This document shows, in pieces, positions 32,422 to 36,481 of a DNA stretch of 36,481 bases. Below the pieces are notes generated by a model. That model ran no database searches. It saw only the letters and a program-made list of their open reading frames with translations, and was not told where the DNA came from. Position 1 is the stretch's first letter; each line of letters opens with the position of its first letter. A program made the translations under genes and the position numbers. The stretch lies in the NCBI GenBank assembly GCA_020356085.1, contig CP070633.1, positions 2,120,238-2,156,718 of the forward strand, given 5' to 3'. The stretch comes from Candidatus Coatesiibacteriota bacterium. Its GTDB lineage: Bacteria; RBG-13-66-14; B26-G2; WVWN01.

Positions 32422-33075
32422 TTATTCGGTCGGCCCCTCTTCCTCGCCGACCGTAAGTACGCGGAAACGTTTGATCACGTCGTTCTGTTTAATCCCGTCC
32501 ACGATATCCATCCCGGTCACGACGACGCCGAAGACGCAGAAGTCCGGGTCGAGGTGGGGCGAATCGCCCAGCAGGATGAAGAACTGCGTCGGGCTGGTAT
32601 CGAGGTACTCGCCGGTTGCCTGGTCGAACCCGCGCGCCATGGAGATCGCGCCCCGGAGGCACTTCCGTTTGTCGGGTTCGACCTCGAGCGCGAGGGCGGG
32701 GTTGGCGCGCCCGACCAACGTCGCGTCGCCCGCCTGGACGACGAATCCCGGCTCGACGCGATGGAAGATAATCCCGTCATAGAAATTATCCTCGCACAAC
32801 GCGACGAAATTTCCCGCGGTCGCCGGAGTTTCGTCCGTGAACAGCTCGATCTCGACGAGCCCCGCCTCCAGTTCCATAACGGCGACCTTGGTCCCCGCGG
32901 CGAGCTTATCGGCTTCCTCGGATAAAGCGAGAGGCATTTCGGGCTCCTCCTCGGTTGCGGCCGTCAGGGCCGTCTCCTCGCCGGTCGCCGGCTCTTCCAC
33001 CTTTTTCTGACACCCGGCCGCGGCGAGGGCCAAGACGAATACCGCGAGCACTCCGAACAAGTATACGTTCCGCAC
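32422..33075 (-). CDS. Lipoprotein cyclophilin-type peptidyl-prolyl isomerase
   Basis: A 217-aa paralog of the gene downstream, with a type II signal peptide ending LAAAGC at residue 22. Next comes a ~40-residue Glu/Thr-rich linker, then a cyclophilin domain with IFHRVEPGFVVQAGDATLVG, ISMARGFDQATGEYLDTSPTQFFILLGD and FCVFGVVVTGMDIVDGI. The active-site Arg of FHRV and the Q of QAGD are retained; the Trp of larger cyclophilins is absent, as in most bacterial forms. GTG start, AGGAGGT 7 nt upstream. Probably membrane-anchored chaperone in the periplasm. Confidence 0.92.
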   Translation of the reverse strand: MRNVYLFGVLAVFVLALAAAGCQKKVEEPATGEETALTAATEEEPEMPLALSEEADKLAAGTKVAVMELEAGLVEIELFTDETPATAGNFVALCEDNFYDGIIFHRVEPGFVVQAGDATLVGRANPALALEVEPDKRKCLRGAISMARGFDQATGEYLDTSPTQFFILLGDSPHLDPDFCVFGVVVTGMDIVDGIKQNDVIKRFRVLTVGEEEGPTE

Positions 33076-33116
33076 TGTCGTTACCTCCTCTCAAAACTAC
33101 GGGAAAGTAGGTTTAG

Positions 33117-33145
33117 ACTATATATTAGCCGACGGCGGATGTCCA
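33117..33145 (-). promoter_or_regulatory. Promoter of the cyclophilin operon
   Basis: On the minus strand TGGACA (33140-33145), 17-nt spacer, TATAGT (33117-33122). The leader is about 35 nt and contains the strong AGGAGGT. Confidence 0.5.
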
Positions 33146-33171
33146 GCGCGGAAACCGCCCCGCGGTACGAA

Positions 33172-33205
33172 TTCGCTTGACGCGGTCGGCTAATTATAAT
33201 AAAAG
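33172..33205 (+). promoter_or_regulatory. Promoter region of the TauE/SafE gene
   Basis: TATAAT at 33195-33200 with TTCGCT 17 nt upstream (33172-33177); TTGACG at 33177-33182 pairs better with TAAAAG (33200-33205, spacer 17). Either would start transcription near 33207-33212. Which is used cannot be decided from sequence. Confidence 0.42.
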
Positions 33206-33242
33206 TTGTCCAGATTTCGCCGCGCGAGCGGCCCCTCGGACC

Positions 33243-34106
33243 ATGGCCCTAAGCCGCAAATACCAAGCGATCTTCGTAGCGCTCCTACTCATGGGAGTTG
33301 CTACCGCGTTGAGCATCTGGTGGCCTTTCCCGTTCAACCGGTGGTTGGTCGCCGGGCCGGCGCTGACGGTCCTCTGGCTCTCCTTCGCCTCCGGGTACGT
33401 GGACGCGACCTTGGGGATGGGCTACGGCCTTACGCTGACGCCGATACTCCTTATCCTCGGCTACCACCCCCTCGACGTCGTCCCCGCGGTCTTGGCGGCG
33501 CAATTCGGCAACAACCTCGTCGCCGCCGTGGCCCATCACACTATCGGCAACGTCGATTTGAGGCCGGGCGGCCGCGCCTTTTGGATTACCGTCGCGGTTG
33601 GCGTGTCGTCTACGGTCGGAACCGTATTCGCCGCGTTACTCGCCCTCCGCCTCTCCGAAAATATCCTCGAGGCTTGGATCGGCATCCTGGTCTTCTCGAT
33701 CGGCGTCACGACGCTGGCCTCGTACGGGAGACACCTCCGATTCTCGTGGCCAAAGATGCTTTTATTCGGCGCTTTCGCCGGGTTCAACAAGGGCACTACC
33801 GGCGGCGGCTACGGCCCGGTCGTGACGGGCGGCCAGTTACTCGCCGGCGTGCCGCCCGCCAACGCCGTCGCGATAACGCAACTGGCCGAGACTTTCGCGT
33901 GCGTCGCCGGCGCGGTAACGTTCTTCGTGGGGGGCGGCGATTTCAGCTGGCGGCTCGCGCCGTATATGGCCGCCGGCGCCATCGCCTCCGTCCCCTTCTC
34001 GGCCTTGACCGTCCGCGTCTTGAAACCGGTCCAGCTCAAGATTTCGGTCGGCCTGGTAACGTGCACGCTGGGCGCACTTCTCCTCCTACGGATGTTCGTC
34101 TTCTAA
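33243..34106 (+). CDS. TauE/SafE-family membrane permease
   Basis: A 287-aa protein with about eight hydrophobic helices in two related halves. The first half has LSFASGYVDATLGMGYGLTLTPILLILGYHPLDVVPAVLAAQF, the second GFNKGTTGGGYGPVVTGGQLLAGVPPANAVAITQLAETFA, the paired GxGxG-type signatures of the sulfite exporter TauE/SafE family (DUF81). Members export sulfite, organosulfonates or sulfoacetate, or are uncharacterised; no sulfur-metabolism gene is adjacent to suggest which. The frame opens from 33177, but that region carries the promoter. No SD seen before ATG 33243. Confidence 0.9.
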   Translation: MALSRKYQAIFVALLLMGVATALSIWWPFPFNRWLVAGPALTVLWLSFASGYVDATLGMGYGLTLTPILLILGYHPLDVVPAVLAAQFGNNLVAAVAHHTIGNVDLRPGGRAFWITVAVGVSSTVGTVFAALLALRLSENILEAWIGILVFSIGVTTLASYGRHLRFSWPKMLLFGAFAGFNKGTTGGGYGPVVTGGQLLAGVPPANAVAITQLAETFACVAGAVTFFVGGGDFSWRLAPYMAAGAIASVPFSALTVRVLKPVQLKISVGLVTCTLGALLLLRMFVF

Positions 34107-34130
34107 ACCCCACTCCCCCTCTAAAAAGCA

Positions 34131-34158
34131 AAACCCGGCGCCCCGCGCGGGTTTTTTT
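34131..34158 (+). terminator. First terminator of the TauE/SafE gene
   Basis: AACCCG/CGGGTT-type stem with an imperfect middle, followed by TTTTTTT. Confidence 0.75.
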
Positions 34159-34167
34159 GTAACCGGG

Positions 34168-34192
34168 CCGGGCCGTGAGGCCCGGTCTTTTT
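34168..34192 (+). terminator. Second, tandem terminator
   Basis: Perfect 7-bp stem CCGGGCC/GGCCCGG with GTGA tetraloop, followed by TCTTTTT, 10 nt after the first one. Confidence 0.82.
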
Positions 34193-34261
34193 ATGCAACT
34201 TTTCCCGGCCGGCCCACGTATTATCGGGTGAAAGAAGCTTTAAACGGCAGGAGGTTAAAAG

Positions 34262-34465
34262 ATGTTGAAGGCCAATATCATAAATATTCTGACGACGCTT
34301 GCGGCCCTGGCGTTATCGTTTTTAATCTTGACGCGCGCCGCCCCGCCGGATCTGGCGGAGGTCGGCCCCGCAGCCGTCGCCGCCGCCTCGCAGCATACGA
34401 ACGCTATCATAATATCGTCGTACCCCGCCGACGCCATTATTATTGAATCTATTCCAGCCCCCTAG
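34262..34465 (+). CDS. 67-aa membrane or secreted peptide, unknown function
   Basis: A small gene with AGGAGGTT 5 nt before ATG. The N-terminus is a membrane helix or signal (MLKANIINILTTLAALALSFLIL), then a short Ala/Pro region, and a hydrophobic C-terminus that contains two quasi-repeats, AIIISSYP and AIIIESIP. It is flanked by terminators on both sides (34168-34192 and 34498-34526), so it is an independent unit. TATTAT at 34219-34224 could be a -10 box, but no good -35 is present. I recognise no family. The SD, the helix and the dedicated terminator argue for a real product; a signalling or toxin-like peptide is conceivable but unsupported. Confidence 0.62.
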   Translation: MLKANIINILTTLAALALSFLILTRAAPPDLAEVGPAAVAAASQHTNAIIISSYPADAIIIESIPAP

Positions 34466-34497
34466 CCCCTTCTCCCCTCCTCTCCTCTCTTAACGGG

Positions 34498-34526
34498 ACG
34501 CCCGCCTTTTGGCGGGCGTATTTTTC
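34498..34526 (+). terminator. Terminator of the 67-aa peptide gene
   Basis: Perfect 9-bp stem ACGCCCGCC/GGCGGGCGT with a TTTT loop, then ATTTTTC. A C/T-rich tract lies just before it (34455-34491). Confidence 0.9.
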
Positions 34527-34589
34527 TATAGCGGTAACTCACGCAAGTCTCTTTTAACCGCGCCCCAGCGGGCGTTTCCCGTATAGGAT

Positions 34590-34618
34590 TTGACATATAT
34601 TGGATATTAGCTTATAAT
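34590..34618 (+). promoter_or_regulatory. Perfect-consensus promoter of the AlkP-type genes
   Basis: TTGACA (34590-34595), 17-nt spacer, TATAAT (34613-34618). This is the only promoter in the window that matches both consensus hexamers exactly; transcription should start near 34625. Confidence 0.82.
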
Positions 34619-34631
34619 AATAGGTCTATTC

Positions 34632-34650
34632 GCCCGGTACCGGGCTTTTT
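34632..34650 (+). promoter_or_regulatory. Leader hairpin resembling a terminator/attenuator
   Basis: GCCCGGTACCGGGC, a perfect palindrome able to form a 5-bp stem with a GTAC loop, followed by TTTTT. It lies between the promoter and the ATG at 34655, so it would be the first structure of the mRNA. It could cause early termination, stabilise the 5' end, or control initiation. Confidence 0.5.
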
Positions 34651-34654
34651 CGTT

Positions 34655-35938
34655 ATGCCTCTTTTCGGAAAGAAGAAAAGGCGGGCCGTCGTCGTCGGCT
34701 TGGACGGGATGCCGTACTCGCTGCTCCAGGAGCTGGCGGCCGCGGAAGTCATGCCCCACCTGGCCTCGCTGGGCCGGGAACGCCCGTTCGCGCGGATGAC
34801 CGTTACGCTCCCCGAGATCTCGGCCGTTTCGTGGCCCTCCTTCGCCACCGGCCTGGACCCGGGAGGCCACGGCGTCTTCGGCTTCACCGATTTAAAGGCC
34901 GGGACGTACGAACTGCGCTTTACTAGCTCGGCCGACGTCAAAGCTCCCACGATCTGGGAACGGCTGGGGCGGAGCCGCAAGCGCGCCGTCGTCATCAACC
35001 AGCCCTCCACCTACCCGGCGCGGCCCATAAACGGCGCCCTTATCGCCGGCTTCGTCGCTATCGACTTCGACCGCGCCGTCATGCCGCCCCCACTCCGGCC
35101 TCGCCTGCGCGAACTCGGCTACGAGATCGACGTCGACACCGTGAAGTGCCGCGAGGACCACGACCTTCTCCAAACGCAGCTGCGAGAGACGTTGGACGGC
35201 CGGCGCCGCGCCGCCGCCTACCTGTGGGACCACGAGAGTTGGGACTACTTCGAACTCGTTATAACGGGGACCGACCGCCTCCAACACTACCTGTGGGACG
35301 CCGTCGCCGACCCGAACCACCCGCGGCACGAGTTCTGCCGGGAGTACTACCGGGAGGTGGACCGCCTGGTCGGCGAAATCTACGAACGGGCGGCGGAGGC
35401 CGGGTGCGCGTTCTACCTGTTGTCGGACCACGGCTTCTGCGGCGTCGGACAGGAGTTCTACCTCAACACTTGGCTCGCCCAGGAAGGCTACCTGGCGTTC
35501 GACGGCGAGGCGCAGGATACGTTCGAGGCGATGGCGCCGCGGACGCGCGCTTTCGCGCTCGACCCGAACCGGATTTACGTCCACGCCGCCGGCAAATATC
35601 CGCGAGGGGCGGTGCGGCCCGGCGACGTCGCCGCGCTTCGCGCCGAACTTCGGGACCGCCTGCGCGGCGTCTCCTACGACGGCCGGCCGGTCTTCCGGGA
35701 GGTATTCGCGCGGGAAGAAATCTACGACGGGCCCCACGCCGCCCAGGGCCCCGACCTGGTCGCCGTCGCCTACCCCGGCTTCGACGTCAAGGCGCATCTC
35801 GCCAAGCCGGAGGTCTTCGCGCGGACCAACCTCACCGGCATGCACACCTACGACGACGCCGTCTTCTGGTCGGCGGAGGCGCCGCCGGCCAACGTCCACA
35901 TCACGGACCTGGCGGACCTCATTCTGGCGAATTATTAG
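34655..35938 (+). CDS. AlkP-superfamily phosphodiesterase/phosphohydrolase (COG3379-like)
   Basis: A 427-aa protein of the type I phosphodiesterase/nucleotide pyrophosphatase group. The metal- and phosphate-binding elements are VVGLDGMP (D17), SAVSWPSFATGLDPGGHGVFGF (nucleophile candidate S62 or T65; H72), ITGTDRLQHYLWD, YLLSDHGFCGV (Asp-His pair) and TGMHTYDDAVF near the end (third His/Asp set). No signal peptide or membrane helix, so it acts in the cytoplasm, unlike the next gene. Substrate is not predictable; homologs occur with glycolipid and glycan genes. No SD before the ATG, only the leader hairpin and CGTT. Confidence 0.88.
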   Translation: MPLFGKKKRRAVVVGLDGMPYSLLQELAAAEVMPHLASLGRERPFARMTVTLPEISAVSWPSFATGLDPGGHGVFGFTDLKAGTYELRFTSSADVKAPTIWERLGRSRKRAVVINQPSTYPARPINGALIAGFVAIDFDRAVMPPPLRPRLRELGYEIDVDTVKCREDHDLLQTQLRETLDGRRRAAAYLWDHESWDYFELVITGTDRLQHYLWDAVADPNHPRHEFCREYYREVDRLVGEIYERAAEAGCAFYLLSDHGFCGVGQEFYLNTWLAQEGYLAFDGEAQDTFEAMAPRTRAFALDPNRIYVHAAGKYPRGAVRPGDVAALRAELRDRLRGVSYDGRPVFREVFAREEIYDGPHAAQGPDLVAVAYPGFDVKAHLAKPEVFARTNLTGMHTYDDAVFWSAEAPPANVHITDLADLILANY

Positions 35939-35948
35939 GTCGTTGACC

Positions 35949-36481
35949 ATGCGCCGCTCAACCACCCTCCTACTTATCGGCCTGACGGTACTGGCGTTCG
36001 CCGCCTCGGCCCACGGCTACGTTGGCCCGGGCGCGGGCTTTGCGGTCGTAACGTCGTTCTTCGCCATTTTCGCCAGCCTCTTCCTGGCGGTATTCGCTTT
36101 CCTCAGCCTGCCGATCCGGCGCCTGCTGCGGGCGCTGAGGCGGCGGCGCGCGCTGGCCACGGCGCGGGTCCGCCGGGTGATAATCCTGGGTTTGGACGGC
36201 CTGTCGCCCAAGATCGCGGCCGAGATGATGGCGGCGGGCAAGCTCCCCCATTTCTCGCAGCTGGCCGAGGAGGGGACGTTTAAACCGCTCGCGACGACCG
36301 TACCCTCCGTCTCGCCGGTGGCGTGGTCGTCGTTCCAAACCGGCGCCACGCCGGCGCGGCACAATATCTTCGACTTTCTCACCCGCGACCGGGCCTCCTA
36401 CCTCCCCGACCTCTCCTCCGCGCGGATCGGGCCGCCGCGGCGCTCCCTCCGGCTGGGGCCGTTCCGCCTCCCGCTCGGCAA
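35949..36481 (+). CDS. Membrane-anchored AlkP-superfamily phosphodiesterase, 3' end outside window
   Basis: The frame runs from ATG 35949 to the right edge (177 codons visible). It begins with a signal-like hydrophobic segment (LLLIGLTVLAFAASAHG), a short loop with GYVGPGAG and a second hydrophobic helix (FFAIFASLFLAVFAFLSLP), then a basic stretch and the catalytic domain: RRVIILGLDGLSPKIAAEMM, VPSVSPVAWSSFQTGATPARHNIFDFL. Both catalytic segments match the preceding gene, so these are tandem paralogs. Two hydrophobic segments put the catalytic domain back on the cytoplasmic side if the first is not cleaved. It lies 10 nt after its neighbour and is probably cotranscribed. Confidence 0.88.
   Translation, partial: MRRSTTLLLIGLTVLAFAASAHGYVGPGAGFAVVTSFFAIFASLFLAVFAFLSLPIRRLLRALRRRRALATARVRRVIILGLDGLSPKIAAEMMAAGKLPHFSQLAEEGTFKPLATTVPSVSPVAWSSFQTGATPARHNIFDFLTRDRASYLPDLSSARIGPPRRSLRLGPFRLPLG

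Overview
The window is GC-rich chromosomal DNA from a diderm (Gram-negative-type) bacterium. Evidence for an outer membrane is a TamA/Omp85-like barrel with a TamB-like partner, a heptosyltransferase-type GT9 enzyme, two lipoproteins with clear lipoboxes and many Sec-exported proteins. The gene mix (DUF2723 membrane transferases, ECF sigma/anti-sigma/Spy-like triad, archease, DUF3343, COG3379-type phosphatases, and secreted proteins with a shared C-terminal tag) suggests an uncultured candidate phylum near the FCB group. No rRNA, tRNA or phylogenetic marker here fixes the taxon, so this is an inference. I see no prophage, IS element or CRISPR array.

Layout. 1-2.7 kb: a truncated lipoprotein gene, tyrS, a lamin-tail-domain secreted protein and a 43-aa zinc-ribbon protein, all on the minus strand. 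2.9-13.7 kb (plus): guaB, a DUF4126 membrane protein without a canonical start codon, two tandem DUF2723 proteins, a third GT-C-like membrane protein, then an ECF sigma factor, its zinc-binding anti-sigma factor and a Spy/CpxP-like periplasmic protein. 13.7-19.8 kb (minus): a 54-aa Trm112-like protein, TamB and TamA. 19.9-23.7 kb (minus): archease and ispF under one promoter, then a HAD phosphatase behind three tandem secreted paralogs under another. 23.8-24.1 kb (plus): a candidate structured non-coding RNA with its own promoter and terminator. 24.0-26.4 kb: a GT2 glycosyltransferase (minus), two cupredoxins with individual promoters and terminators, DUF3343 and a small helical protein (plus). 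26.5-29.1 kb (minus): CbiM-like membrane protein, GT9 enzyme and a small secreted protein. 29.2-31.7 kb: MagIII-like DNA glycosylase (plus), birA (minus), mazG (plus). 31.7-33.1 kb (minus): two exported cyclophilins. 33.2-36.5 kb (plus): TauE/SafE permease, a 67-aa membrane or secreted peptide, and two tandem AlkP-superfamily genes, the last cut by the window edge.

How it fits together. Much of the window serves the cell envelope: outer-membrane assembly (TamA/TamB), periplasmic folding (cyclophilins, Spy-like protein), envelope stress signalling (sigma/anti-sigma) and glycosylation (DUF2723, GT2, GT9, GT-C).

The two most noteworthy signals are these. (1) A short C-terminal motif, roughly [SA][FW]GR[VIL]K[AG][LM][FY], ends six exported proteins of three unrelated folds: lamin-tail, the ~210-aa paralogs and the cupredoxins. 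It behaves like a sorting or anchoring tag. (2) The unannotated ~230-nt structured RNA lies between two of those tagged gene groups. In addition, promoters close to the sigma-70 consensus (mostly TTGACN-17-TANNNT) can be read directly. Several place the start of transcription almost on the start codon, suggesting frequent leaderless mRNAs.
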